This document shows, piece by piece, positions 10,158-20,000 of a stretch of 64,000 nucleotides of DNA. This stretch comes from Neisseria arctica (GTDB lineage: Bacteria; Pseudomonadota; Gammaproteobacteria; Burkholderiales; Neisseriaceae). The notes beneath the pieces are model-generated. The model searched no databases. It was not told the DNA's origin and saw nothing but the letters and a program-made list of their open reading frames with translations. The stretch's first letter is position 1. Each line of letters starts with the position of its first letter. Where the stretch lies: NCBI RefSeq assembly GCF_022870905.1, contig NZ_CP091510.1, positions 744,001 through 808,000 of the forward strand, given 5' to 3'. Position numbers and translations under genes: made by a program.

Positions 10158-11237
10158 TTAAATCGAATAATCAATCAGCTCGTTTTGCGAGAATATATAA
10201 ATTTGTTTGGGGGTGAGTGCGATTTCTTGTCCGACTCCCAAGCCTCGGTGGGCAACTTCACTGTCGGCAAAGCTGACATGGATATCGCGCTTGTCGTGCA
10301 GCGGCTGCATAGTCAGATGGGTAAGTGCGCCTGCAGCATGGATTTTTTTTATACGGGCTTGCAGCATCGGGGTATTACCATTTTCGGCAATCGCCCATTC
10401 GTGCGGGCGGATATAGCCGGTGGCGGTCTGCTCCTGCCAGGCTGCAGTGCTATCCAGCGACCACTTGAAGCCGTTGTATGTCCAAGCACCTTTCTCAATA
10501 CGCCCTTCGAAGGCATCGGTTTCACCGAGAAACTCGGTAACGAAAGCATTGGCCGGGCGGCGGTAGAGTGTGTCGGCAGTGCCTATTTGTTCGATGCAGC
10601 CGTGGTTCATCACAACGATTTCATCGGATACTTCCAGTGCTTCTTCTTGGTCGTGTGTAACTAAAATACTAGTGATGTCCAGCTCGTGGTGGATATCGCG
10701 CAACCAAACGCGCAATTCTTTGCGTACTTTGGCATCTAACGCGCCGAACGGCTCATCGAGCAGCAACAATTTCGGCTTGACTGCCAATGCGCGTGCCAAG
10801 GCGATGCGTTGGCGTTGGCCGCCTGATAGCTGGTGCGGGTAAGACTTGGCCAAATGGGAAAGTTGTACCAGCTGCAGCAGCTCTTCGACACGCGCGCGGA
10901 TTTCGGCTTTACCCGGGCGTTGAGCTTTTGGCAGCACGGTCAGGCCGAAAGCGATATTATCGAATACGTTCATGTGACGGAACAGAGCGTAGTGTTGGAA
11001 TACGAAGCCTACCTTACGCTCGCGTACATGTTTGTCGGTAACGTCTTGCCCGTCGAACAGGATTTTACCGCTGTCGGCATTTTCCAAACCGGCAATAATA
11101 CGCAGCAGGGTAGTTTTTCCGCAACCGGAAGGGCCCAGTAGGGAAGTGAGCTTACCTGTAGGTACGTTGAGGTTGATATTGTTGAGCGCACGAAAGTTTT
11201 GGAAAGATTTGTTCAAATTTTGGATGGTGATGCTCAT
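10158..11237 (-). CDS. cysA: sulfate/thiosulfate ABC transporter ATPase
   Basis: CysA is the nucleotide-binding subunit of the sulfate/thiosulfate importer. Walker [10 protein letters not shown] (about 34-42), signature [15 protein letters not shown] (about 138-152), Walker [13 protein letters not shown] and switch His in VTHDQEEA are present. A regulatory TOBE-type domain follows at about 240-359. The N-terminal [12 protein letters not shown] and the downstream sequences are characteristic of CysA. Its ATG overlaps the end of cysW by four bases (ATGA), so translation is probably coupled. No periplasmic binding protein gene (sbp or cysP) lies in the operon. Confidence 0.95.
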   Translation of the reverse strand: MSITIQNLNKSFQNFRALNNINLNVPTGKLTSLLGPSGCGKTTLLRIIAGLENADSGKILFDGQDVTDKHVRERKVGFVFQHYALFRHMNVFDNIAFGLTVLPKAQRPGKAEIRARVEELLQLVQLSHLAKSYPHQLSGGQRQRIALARALAVKPKLLLLDEPFGALDAKVRKELRVWLRDIHHELDITSILVTHDQEEALEVSDEIVVMNHGCIEQIGTADTLYRRPANAFVTEFLGETDAFEGRIEKGAWTYNGFKWSLDSTAAWQEQTATGYIRPHEWAIAENGNTPMLQARIKKIHAAGALTHLTMQPLHDKRDIHVSFADSEVAHRGLGVGQEIALTPKQIYIFSQNELIDYSI

Positions 11238-12094
11238 ACGCTGCTCCTTTCGGCGGCGGCAAGTTTACGTTCTTGAATGCGGCTGATGATGTTTTGTACG
11301 GCAAGGGTGGCCAAAGCCAGCAGTGCCAAGATGCTTGATAAGGCAAACGCGCCGGTAAAGTTGTATTCGTTGTAGAAAATTTCGACCAGCAGCGGCACGG
11401 TATTGGTTTCGCCGCGGATATGCCCTGAAACAACGCTGACTGCGCCGAATTCGCCCATAGAGCGGGCATTGGTCAGGATAATGCCGTACAGCAGCGCCCA
11501 TTTAATGTTGGGCAGGGTGATGCGCCAAAACATCTGCCAGCCGGATGCACCTAAAATCAGTGCGGCTTGCTCTTCACTATCGCCTTGTGCCTGCATCAGC
11601 GGAATTAGCTCGCGCGCGACAAAGGGAAAAGTAACAAACAGGGTGGCCAGAATAATGCCCGGAATGGCAAAAATGATTTGGATGCCTTGTGCTTCAAGCC
11701 AGCCGCCGAATGCGGTGTGTGCGCCGAAAAGCAGAACAAACATCAAACCGGCAACAACGGGCGACACGGAAAACGGTAAATCCAGCAAGGTAGTGAGAAG
11801 CTGTTTGCCGCGAAAATCGAAACGGGTCAATAGCCAGGCCATGGCTACGCCTAGTACAGCGTTAACGGGCACCACAATGGCTGCGGTAATTAATGTCAGG
11901 CGGATGGCAGACCAAGCTTCAGGATCGGTTAGCGATTGAAGATAAAGGTTCCAGCCACCTTTCAAAGCCTCGTAGAATACGGCGGCCAGCGGTACCACCA
12001 GCATCAGCAGTAAAAAGGTGAGCGCAGTGCCAATCAGGATACCGCGCAGCCATTTCGACTCGGTTAGGTTAGGATTGGAAATATTCGTTTTCAT
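11234..12094 (-). CDS. cysW: sulfate ABC transporter permease CysW
   Basis: CysW is one of two inner-membrane permeases of the sulfate importer. It has six predicted membrane segments and the EAA-type loop ([33 protein letters not shown] region, about residues 150-185) that docks on CysA. The motif [13 protein letters not shown] is typical of sulfate permeases. The length (286 aa) fits. It is the middle gene of cysT-cysW-cysA. Confidence 0.94.
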   Translation of the reverse strand: MKTNISNPNLTESKWLRGILIGTALTFLLLMLVVPLAAVFYEALKGGWNLYLQSLTDPEAWSAIRLTLITAAIVVPVNAVLGVAMAWLLTRFDFRGKQLLTTLLDLPFSVSPVVAGLMFVLLFGAHTAFGGWLEAQGIQIIFAIPGIILATLFVTFPFVARELIPLMQAQGDSEEQAALILGASGWQMFWRITLPNIKWALLYGIILTNARSMGEFGAVSVVSGHIRGETNTVPLLVEIFYNEYNFTGAFALSSILALLALATLAVQNIISRIQERKLAAAERSSV

Positions 12095-12152
12095 GTTTCT
12101 CTACTTTTTGTCTTTATTATTTTCAGACGGCCTTTTTTTAGCCTTATAAAAG

Positions 12153-12989
12153 CTAGGCTTTTGCACCGGCCCGTTTGCTCAAAGCCCATTGGCCGATATT
12201 AAGGGCGAATAAAATCACAAATGAAATTATCAGCATGAATAGGGCTACTGCCGAGGCGCCGGTTACGTCGAATTGTTCGAGTTTGCCGGTAATGATAAGA
12301 GGCAAGATTTCCGACACCATGGGGATATTGCCGGCGATAAAAATCACGGAGCCGTATTCTCCCGTAGCACGGGCAAACATCATGCCTGCGCCGGTAAGCA
12401 GAGCAGGGGTGATTTCGGGCAGTAGTACGCGGCGGAACGTGGTGAAGCGGCTTGCGCCCAACGTGGCGGCGGCTTCTTCATATTCGCCGGAAAGCTCTTC
12501 CAAAACAGGCTGTACCGCCCGCACGATAAAGGGGAGGCTGACAACAACCAATGCAATCCAAATACCAATGGGTGTGAAAGCGATTTTGATATCAAACGGA
12601 ACAAACCAGCGGCCTAGCCAGCCGTTAGGCGCATAGAGTGTGGCCAATGCGATGCCGGTTACCGCAGTAGGTAGGGCAAAAGGTAGATCAACCAAAGCAT
12701 TGACCAAGCTTTTGCCGGGAAAGTCGTAACGTACCAATACCCACGCTACTAATGTGCCGAAGACAATATTGGTAAGCATGGCGTAAAAAGACATTTTCAG
12801 ACTGAGCCATACGGCGGCTAAAACATTTGGCTCGGAAATGGTACGCCAAAAGCCGTTCCAACCGATATCTGCCGCCTGAACCGCCATCATGGCAAAGGGC
12901 AGCACCACCAGCAGCGAAAGGCATAAAACGGTTAGGCCGAAGCTGATTTTGAAGCCGGGTAGTACGCTCGGGGTTTTCAGTAGCAACAT
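12153..12989 (-). CDS. cysT: sulfate ABC transporter permease CysT (CysU)
   Basis: This is the partner permease of CysW. It has an N-terminal membrane segment, further helices and the EAA loop with EEAAATLGASRFTTFRRV at about 170-187. ATGEYGSVIFIAGN corresponds to the same motif in CysW. The length is 278 aa. It is first in the operon; the 58-bp gap to cysW holds a DUS on the minus strand. Its upstream region carries the leader element shared with cysN and cysD. Confidence 0.94.
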   Translation of the reverse strand: MLLLKTPSVLPGFKISFGLTVLCLSLLVVLPFAMMAVQAADIGWNGFWRTISEPNVLAAVWLSLKMSFYAMLTNIVFGTLVAWVLVRYDFPGKSLVNALVDLPFALPTAVTGIALATLYAPNGWLGRWFVPFDIKIAFTPIGIWIALVVVSLPFIVRAVQPVLEELSGEYEEAAATLGASRFTTFRRVLLPEITPALLTGAGMMFARATGEYGSVIFIAGNIPMVSEILPLIITGKLEQFDVTGASAVALFMLIISFVILFALNIGQWALSKRAGAKA

Positions 12990-13019
12990 AATCGTAAAGT
13001 AAGGGAATTTTGATGATGC

Positions 13020-13090
13020 TTACTTTAGCGAGGCCGTCTGAAAAAGGGAAAGAATGGTTTATTGTATGTAAATGAAGTTTGGTTATATAC
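13020..13090 (-). promoter_or_regulatory. Shared cys leader element, cysT copy
   Basis: This block of about 70 bp ends about 31 bases before the cysT start. It closely matches blocks upstream of cysN and cysD, including ACTTTA, an AG-DUS, AAAAAGGGAAAGAATG and, at the distal end, GGTTATAT (all as read on the plus strand). It probably contains the promoter and a regulator site. CysB, the LysR-type sulfur regulator, is an obvious candidate, by inference only. Confidence 0.7.
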
Positions 13091-13234
13091 CCCGGGTGTA
13101 TGGTGCGTAAGCCGGGCGCTTTTCTGGATTCGTTTCGTTAAAGAGCGGTAAAAATGGTGGGAATATTGAGGTAAAAGTCAGTAACAAAATAGGATAGCCA
13201 ATACGGATTATCCGACTGATATTTATAAACGATA
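13091..13234. other. Rest of the cysT-cysN spacer
   Basis: No gene or RNA is seen between the shared element and the cysN terminator. Confidence 0.4.
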
Positions 13235-13270
13235 AAAGATGCCGTCTGAAACATTCAGACGGCATCTTTA
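13235..13270 (-). terminator. DUS-pair terminator after cysN
   Basis: Sixteen-base complementary arms built around ATGCCGTCTGAA are separated by a few bases, with a T-rich flank on the minus strand. Confidence 0.85.
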
Positions 13271-13316
13271 AATAAATAGAGTGTGTTTGCCGGTCATTCA
13301 ACCAAATAGTAGCCGG

Positions 13317-14627
13317 TTAAATTTCAAATGTACTTTGTGCCTGCGTGCTGCTGATCATGCCTGCAGCAACGGTGTGGTGTGTCGCTTCGTCGATCAGGAT
13401 AAACGAGCCGGTAGCCGGATTTTCTTCATATGTGCTAGCAGTAAGCGGTTGCTGTGTTTTCAGGCTGATGCTGCCGATATCGTTTAGTTTCAGTTCGGTG
13501 GCGGACTGCACGTGGCTTAATGTATGTACATCCCAAATGTAGGAAATTTCATTGATTTTTACGGCGGTAGTTTGTGTGGCTTGTTTCAGCAGATATTTAC
13601 GGCGCAGATTGAGCGGCGTTTCGTCAAACCAGCATAAGGCCGCCTGAAAGTTTTGACCGGGGCGGGCGGTGTGGGTGGTGGCTAAAATACTGTCGCCGCG
13701 GGAAATATCAATATCTCGATCAAGCGTGATAGTGAGGGTTTCACCTGCTTCGGCAGATTCGGTTTCACCGTCCGGGTTGTAAATTGCGCCGATACGGGCG
13801 TTTTTTCCAGAGGGCTGTATAACCACTTCGTCGCCTTTTTTCAGGCGGCCTGACTCCAAGCGGCCTTGATACCCGCGAAAGTCGTCACTGCTGCTGCCGT
13901 CTTGGCGGGCAACGCGCTGAACGGGAAAATGAGCAGGCAAGTCGGCACGGCCTTGGCCGGCGACGGGCAGACTCTCGAGCAGCGGCAGCAGCGGTTGGCC
14001 TTGATACCAAGGTGTATGCGGGCTGGTTGAAACGATATTGTCGCCTTGCAATGCGCTAATCGGCAGATAATAGATAGTTGCTTGTAAGCCGATTTGGGCG
14101 GCTAAGGCGGCATAGGATTCGGTAATCGCACGGTAACGGTTTTCGTCAAAATCAAGTAGATCCAGCTTGTTTACCGCTACGATGATATTCGGGCAGCCCA
14201 GCAGTTTTAAAATCGCACTGTGGCGTTTTGTTTGCGGTAGCAAGGCGGCGGGCGAGGTGGAAAAGTCCACGCGGGTGGCGTCAATCAAAATAATCGCGGC
14301 ATCTGCGGTGGATGCTCCGGTTACCATGTTGCGGGTGTATTGTTCGTGACCGGGCGTATCGGCAATGATGAATTTACGCTTGGCGGTGGCAAAATAGCGG
14401 TAGGCCACATCGATGGTAATGCCTTGTTCGCGTTCGGCGGCGAGGCCGTCGGTCAGGCTGGCGAAATCTATATTGCGGCCCTCGGCTGCATCCCGGTTGA
14501 GCTTTTCGAGTTGGTCGGTGAGCAGGGTTTTGCTGTCGTAAAGCAAACGGCCGATGAGAGTAGATTTACCGTCATCAACGCTGCCGGCTGTGATAAAGCG
14601 CAAAACGGGTGCGGTATTTGCGGACAT
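13317..14627 (-). CDS. cysN: sulfate adenylyltransferase subunit 1 (GTPase)
   Basis: CysN is the GTPase subunit that works with CysD to form adenosine-5'-phosphosulfate. G1 GSVDDGKST (about 15-23), G3 DTPGHEQY (about 92-99) and G4 NKLD (about 148-151) are intact, followed by two beta-barrel domains as in elongation-factor-like GTPases. The length is 436 aa and no APS kinase domain is fused. Usually cysD directly precedes cysN; here the neighbour on that side is ackA, and cysD lies at 46.9-47.9 kb. Its leader matches those of cysT and cysD. Confidence 0.95.
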   Translation of the reverse strand: MSANTAPVLRFITAGSVDDGKSTLIGRLLYDSKTLLTDQLEKLNRDAAEGRNIDFASLTDGLAAEREQGITIDVAYRYFATAKRKFIIADTPGHEQYTRNMVTGASTADAAIILIDATRVDFSTSPAALLPQTKRHSAILKLLGCPNIIVAVNKLDLLDFDENRYRAITESYAALAAQIGLQATIYYLPISALQGDNIVSTSPHTPWYQGQPLLPLLESLPVAGQGRADLPAHFPVQRVARQDGSSSDDFRGYQGRLESGRLKKGDEVVIQPSGKNARIGAIYNPDGETESAEAGETLTITLDRDIDISRGDSILATTHTARPGQNFQAALCWFDETPLNLRRKYLLKQATQTTAVKINEISYIWDVHTLSHVQSATELKLNDIGSISLKTQQPLTASTYEENPATGSFILIDEATHHTVAAGMISSTQAQSTFEI

Positions 14628-14662
14628 GGCTTTTTCCTTTTGCAGATGGCTTGAAATTTGGG

Positions 14663-14736
14663 CTTTACTTTAGCGAGGCCGTCTGAAAAAGGGAAAGAAT
14701 GGTTTGTTTTAATAAAATGCAATTTCGTTATATATA
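14663..14736 (-). promoter_or_regulatory. Shared cys leader element, cysN copy
   Basis: This is the second copy of the leader block, ending about 36 bases before the cysN ATG. The order of ACTTTAGCG, AG-DUS, the AAAAAGGGAAAGAATGG run and the distal CGTTATAT is the same as upstream of cysT. The central run of more than 30 bases is identical to the cysT copy. Confidence 0.7.
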
Positions 14737-14832
14737 TGACGGATTAGTTGTTTTAGATGGCTTTAGGTGCAGAGGATATGCTGATTGCAGGTGTTCCGGC
14801 TTTATTAATATAAGCTGTCATGTATTAGGGAT

Positions 14833-14870
14833 AAAAATAAAAAAATCCCCTGTTTTAAACAGGGGATTTG
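14833..14870 (-). terminator. Rho-independent terminator after ackA
   Basis: On the minus strand, AAATCCCCTGTT and AACAGGGGATTT form a strong stem followed by a T tract. Confidence 0.92.
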
Positions 14871-14885
14871 CAAAGGGAAAAGTGG

Positions 14886-16085
14886 TTATGCCAAACCGGA
14901 TAGAGCAGCAGTATCTTGTGCAATCATCAGCTCTTCGTTAGTCGGAATTACAACTGCTACGGGGCCGTTGCCGGTAGCGGTGATAACGCCCGCATTGCCG
15001 AAGCGTGCTTTTTGGTTGGCTTCCGCATCTGCGTTGAAGCCCAAGAATGCTAGATAACCCAATACTTTGGCGCGGATAACGTCTGAGTTTTCACCAATAC
15101 CGCCGGTGAATACCAGCGCATCGATGCCACCTGCCGCAACGGCCATGCCGGCAACGTACTTGGCCAAACGGTAAGCAAAGATTTCCAGTGCCAATACGGC
15201 ACCTTCGTGGCCTTTGGCAGCTTCTTCTTCAATAGTGCGGCAGTCGCTAGAGAGTTCGGAAATACCCAGTAGGCCTGATTTTTTGTTCAGCAAATCGGTA
15301 ATTTCGGTGATGGTCATGCCTGTGTTTTGAGCCAGGAAAGAGAACACGCTCGGATCGATATCACCGCTGCGGGTGCCCATAACCAAGCCTTCCAGAGGGG
15401 TTAAGCCCATGCTGGTATCGCGGCATTCGCCGTTTTGAATGGCGGCGATAGATGCACCGTTACCGAGGTGGGCGATTACCATGCGCAGGCTGTTTTTGTC
15501 TTTACCCAAGAAACGGGCGGCTTCGTCGGCAACAAAACGGTAGCTGGTACCATGGAAGCCGTAACGACGCAGGCCGTATTTGCGGTAAAGTTCGCGTGGT
15601 ACGGCGTAAGTGTAGGCGTGTTCGGGCATGGTTTGGTGGAATGCGGTATCGAATACGGCTACATTGGGCAGACCGGGGAAAATGGTTTGTACGGCGCGGA
15701 TACCCAGTAGGTTGGCAGGGTTGTGCAGCGGTGCCAGCGGGATACATTTTTCGATACCGGCTATAACGTCTTCATTAATCAGGATTGAATCGCTGTACGT
15801 TTCGCCGCCGCTTACTACACGGTGGCCAACGGCGGCTACGCGGTCGGCCAGGTTGCGGGTTTTCAATTCTTCCATCAGCGCGCCTACGGCACCGGTGTGG
15901 TCGGGTTGTTGGGTTAATTCTACTTTGTGTTTTTCGCCGTTTGCTTTAAAGGTGATGTAGGCATCCGGCAGATTTAGTTTTTCCGCCAAGCAGCTCAGGA
16001 TCACTTCGCCGCTGCCATTGTCGAGCACGGCGCCTTTTAAAGAAGAACTGCCGCAGTTTAATACCAAAATCAGTTGGGAAGACAT
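14886..16085 (-). CDS. ackA: acetate kinase
   Basis: AckA interconverts acetyl phosphate plus ADP with acetate plus ATP. Family motifs are visible: LVLNCGSSSLKG (about 6-17, containing the conserved Asn), VFDTAFHQTMP with the catalytic Asp, HLGNGAS, and the C-terminal FTGGIGENSD (about 325-334). The length (399 aa) is standard. AGGAG lies six bases before the ATG. No pta gene lies alongside in the window. The gene stands between cysN and an NlpC/P60 lipoprotein with separate control signals. Confidence 0.96.
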   Translation of the reverse strand: MSSQLILVLNCGSSSLKGAVLDNGSGEVILSCLAEKLNLPDAYITFKANGEKHKVELTQQPDHTGAVGALMEELKTRNLADRVAAVGHRVVSGGETYSDSILINEDVIAGIEKCIPLAPLHNPANLLGIRAVQTIFPGLPNVAVFDTAFHQTMPEHAYTYAVPRELYRKYGLRRYGFHGTSYRFVADEAARFLGKDKNSLRMVIAHLGNGASIAAIQNGECRDTSMGLTPLEGLVMGTRSGDIDPSVFSFLAQNTGMTITEITDLLNKKSGLLGISELSSDCRTIEEEAAKGHEGAVLALEIFAYRLAKYVAGMAVAAGGIDALVFTGGIGENSDVIRAKVLGYLAFLGFNADAEANQKARFGNAGVITATGNGPVAVVIPTNEELMIAQDTAALSGLA

Positions 16086-16235
16086 TAAAAACTCCTAGTG
16101 TTTAGTTTGGATTTATCATAAAAAATAGAATGATAAAGAAAAGTGATTGTTGAGCGGGCTATATTCTAACAAAATTTCTTGTCCGGCGGCATTTTGCTTG
16201 AAATAGTGTTATAAAATTTCTGTTTTTGGGGCTAA

Positions 16236-16751
16236 TCAGAAAAATGTACCGGCACCGACATAACGGTCGGCAAAATAACGATTGTTCATTTGTTCGGTAC
16301 GGATGGTTCCTCTGCTTGAGGGCGCGTGGATGAATTGGCCGTTGCCGATATAAAGGCCAACGTGGGAATATTTACTGGAGCCGCCGGTGTTAAAGAAAAC
16401 CAAATCTCCCGTTTTAAGGTTTTTGGGGGAAATAGGGCGGGCGGCCGCAGCCATATCGCGTGCGGTACGGGGCAGTTGTATGCCGAGAGCGTTTTGATAA
16501 ACAAACTGTACCATACCGCTGCAATCAAAACCTGTAGCCGTGCTGTTGCCACCATATTTATAAGGTGTGCCGATCAGGCTCATGCTGTGTAACATCAGCT
16601 CTTGAGAGGCCTGATCACGGCCGATGTGGGTGATTCTGATTTTCTGAGTTTGAATACTGCTTATTTTGGTTTTAGGTGCTTTGCTACTGCCGCAGGCGGC
16701 CAGTTGGAGAATGGAAACGGCGAGAATGGTGGATTGGAACAGGGTTTTCAT
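16236..16751 (-). CDS. NlpC/P60 family lipoprotein (putative murein endopeptidase)
   Basis: This is a predicted outer-membrane lipoprotein with a lipobox LAAC (Cys20) followed by a short linker and an NlpC/P60 cysteine peptidase domain (about 50-171). The catalytic Cys77 is in FDCSG, His130 in YSHVG and His142 in FIHAP. The family cleaves D-Glu-mesoDAP or related cross-links in peptidoglycan. At 171 aa it is the size of Spr/MepS-type enzymes, but orthology to a named enzyme is not claimed. Confidence 0.9.
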   Translation of the reverse strand: MKTLFQSTILAVSILQLAACGSSKAPKTKISSIQTQKIRITHIGRDQASQELMLHSMSLIGTPYKYGGNSTATGFDCSGMVQFVYQNALGIQLPRTARDMAAAARPISPKNLKTGDLVFFNTGGSSKYSHVGLYIGNGQFIHAPSSRGTIRTEQMNNRYFADRYVGAGTFF

Positions 16752-17036
16752 TAGGATGACTTAATCGATGGCAGTGGAATACTATTGATTATAGTAGAAC
16801 TAGGCGATTAGGCAGGTAAACAGTTTGCGGATATGCATTTTATTGTTGTATTTGCTGTTTAAGCAGATTTGTTTTTCGGCTTTTTAGAGGCCGTCTGAAA
16901 CTTTACAAGAATAGTTTGTAGCCGTGTAATAGCCGCGGGGAATAATCTTTTTATCGGCATAATATAAATATGTATGTAAGCCTGTTACCGATATTAGATA
17001 TGATGTGTTTTCTATTTTATCGGGTTATAAATATTG
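16752..17036. other. Intergenic region between the NlpC gene and smc terminator
   Basis: It contains a single AG-DUS at about 16888-16899 and AT-rich sequence. No gene or RNA is recognised. Confidence 0.45.
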
Positions 17037-17080
17037 AGGCCGTCTGAATTTTCTTATAGATATTTCAGACGGCCTGTTTC
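17037..17080 (-). terminator. Possible DUS-pair terminator after smc
   Basis: AGGCCGTCTGAA and its complement flank a 15-base loop just after the smc stop. The minus strand has only a weak T tract, so termination is less certain than at other DUS pairs here. Confidence 0.5.
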
Positions 17081-17092
17081 AATTGTGGCAAA

Positions 17093-20000
17093 TTATGCAG
17101 GCTCGGCCATACTGAGTGCTTGTTGGATATCAACGGCCACAATACGCGATACGCCTTTTTCCTGCATGGTTACGCCGATCAGCTGTTCGGCCATTTCCAT
17201 GGTGAGCCGGTTATGGGAAATATAGAGGAACTGGGTTTGTGCCGACATTTCTTTCACCAGATTGCAGAAGCGGCCGGTATTGGCATCATCCAGCGGTGCA
17301 TCGACTTCGTCCAGCAGGCAGAAAGGTGCTGGATTGAGACTGAAGAGTGCGAACACCAAGCTCATGGCAGTAAGGGCTTTTTCTCCGCCGCTGAGCAGGT
17401 GGATGGTGCTGTTTTTCTTGCCGGGCGGGCGCGCCATGATGGATACGCCCGCTGAGAGCAAATCGTCACCTATCATATGCAGTTTTGCTTCTCCGCCGCC
17501 GAAAAGGGTCGGGAAGAAGGTTTGTACCTTTTCATTAACCGCATCAAAGGTTTCTTTAAAGCGTGCTTTTGTTTCGTTGTCGATTTGAGAGATGGCTTCT
17601 TCGAGCAAATCAATAGCGGATTGTACGTCTTCGCTTTGGCTTCGGTAATAGCCGTCGCGTTCACGTGCTTCTTCCAGCTCTTCCAGTGCGGCCAGGTTTA
17701 CGGCACCGAGTGCTTGGATTTTTTGTGCCAAATTGCCGATATCTTCGCTTAGTGCGTTGAGATTACCCGAGGCATCCGCGAGGTTTTCAAGTTCACTTAG
17801 ATCAGCATTGCGAACGGCGAGATTTTCGTGGAAACGTTTGGCATTAAGCAAGGCTTCTTGCTGTTGCAGCAGGGCGGTTTGTGTGGCGGCTTGCAGTTGG
17901 GGCAGTTTTGCCGATAGAGCCTGCTGCTGTGTATATTGTTGACGCCCTTGTTTCTGTGTGGCCGAAAGCTGATCTTGGATACCGAGATACGCTTCATCCA
18001 AGGTTTGTACTTCTTCACCCAAACTTTGTAGTTTGATGTGTTGTTCGTCATTTTGCTGTTCGGCTTCGTAAGCCAGTGCCAGTTCGCTTTGGCGTTCCTG
18101 CCAGTCAAGCGTTTGTTGCTCGAGCTGGGCAAGCTGCTGCTCTCGACTTTGTTTTTGCTGTTGCAGTTTGTGTACGGCTACTTCGACCAAACCATATCGG
18201 CGGTTGGCCTCTAGAAGGGCGAGTTGCGCCTGCTTGAGTTGGTTTTGTTGCTGTTGGCGGCTGCCTGAAGTGGTTTGTTGTTGTGTTTCCAGCTCCGAAC
18301 ATGCTTCGGTGAGTGTGGCGATGTCGTCTTCGAGGCCGTCTGAAGTTTGCTCGAGTATCAGCTGCTCTTCTTCGAGTTGCAGTAGTTCCCGGGTGATATG
18401 TTCGCGACGGATTTGCCCTTGGTTGGTACGGGCCAGTAGTTCGGCTGCACGGGTTTGAGCGGCCTGGTACTGTTGATTGTGTTGCTTCTGCTGCTGTTGT
18501 AGGTTTTTATAGTGTTGTTCGGCGGCAAGAAGGGCGCTATGACTTTGGTTACGTTGTTGTTCTGCTGCCGCCAGCTTTGGTGTGAGTGTAGCCAATTCGG
18601 TGTTAAGCTCGTCTAAGCGGGCCTTACGGGAAATCAGATTTTCTTGCCCCGCCTCTGCGTAAAGTAATACGCCGGCTCGGTCGACTTGGTGTCCTTCTGG
18701 AGTAAGCCAAAGTTGTTTGCCTTGTAAGTCGCCTTGGTGGGCAAGGGCATAGTCTAGATCCGGGGCGCATAATACGCCGTCCAACCAATGGTGCAAAGCA
18801 GCTTGGAATGCGCCTTGAGCATGAATTTGGTTAAGAAGGGCCTGAGCCGGCAGTGATTTTTTTAGGCCGCCGCTGAGTTTGTTGTCGATCCAAGCTGCCC
18901 GCCCGTTCGGTAGAGGGGTAGGAGGGTGGAATGTAACTGGTACGGCTCGGGCATGCAGTCGTTCGGCCAGAAATGCACTTAGGGCATGCTGCCATTGGGC
19001 TGGTGCTTGTATGTGTTGCCAAAGTTGGGGCATTTCTACAGCGTCGGTATGCTGCCAGAAATCGCTGTTGGCATTGTCTTGCGCAAGTAATTGGGTAAGG
19101 GCCTGTTGTTGGGCGGTTAGTGTGATGTGTTGCTGTTGAATGGTCTGATGATTCGCCGAGGCCGTCTGAAAATCATTTTGCAGGGTTTCAAGTTGTGTTT
19201 CCGCAGCCAGCAATTGTTCTTCGTAATGTTCTTGTTGGCTTTGCAATAAGGCTGCCTGCTCTTGCGCTGCTTCGGTATCTGCTCCGGCGGGCAGGTTCAA
19301 GGCCTTATTTTCTTCGTCTAAGCGTTGGCGGCGCTGAGCATGCTGTTTGACGGTTGCTTGGGCGTGAGTCAACTGTTGTTGTTTGAGAGCCAATTCACGC
19401 TTGATACGGTTGTATTCGTCTTGTTGAGCTTGGAATGCATTGTTTAAATTAGATTGTGCTTCTTCAAGCTCGGGCAGGCGTTCTTCATGCTCGGCAACTT
19501 GCATTGCCAGTTCGGCTAGCTCAACTTGCTTGTTTTCAATTTGGATATCGTGCTCTTCAATCTCCGCATGAATTTCTTGCTGTTGCTGGTGGATACGCTG
19601 CAACTGGGCTTGTGCCGCTGCTTTATCACGTTCGATACGCTGGTGTAGGGTTTGTTGGTGGCGGATTTGTTCTTCTAGGCGGGCGATTTGTTCACGCAGC
19701 ACACTGCGACGGTTGCTGATATCTTGTACTTGTATCTGTTGCGCTTGCTCTGTAGCTTGCAGTGCATGAATTTGTTCTGTCAAAGCTTGGATTTGCGCGG
19801 CCATTTCGTCTTGTTGTTGTTGGAACTGCCGGTGTTGTGCAGTAGCTTTGTCTGCATTAGCCAAGGCTTGTTGCCATTGCAGGTAATCCAGTAAATCTTG
19901 TTGCTTTGATAGCTGTTGTGTAAGGGTTTTGTAGCGTTGGGCCGTTTCGGCTTGCTTTTCAAGTTTTTCAACCTGGCGGGCCAATTCGTTTTGCAAATCT

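Noticed and set aside
9947-10174. Minus-strand open frame of 75 codons after cysA
   Set aside because: It covers the cysA terminator and a DUS, overlaps the end of cysA and has no ribosome site.
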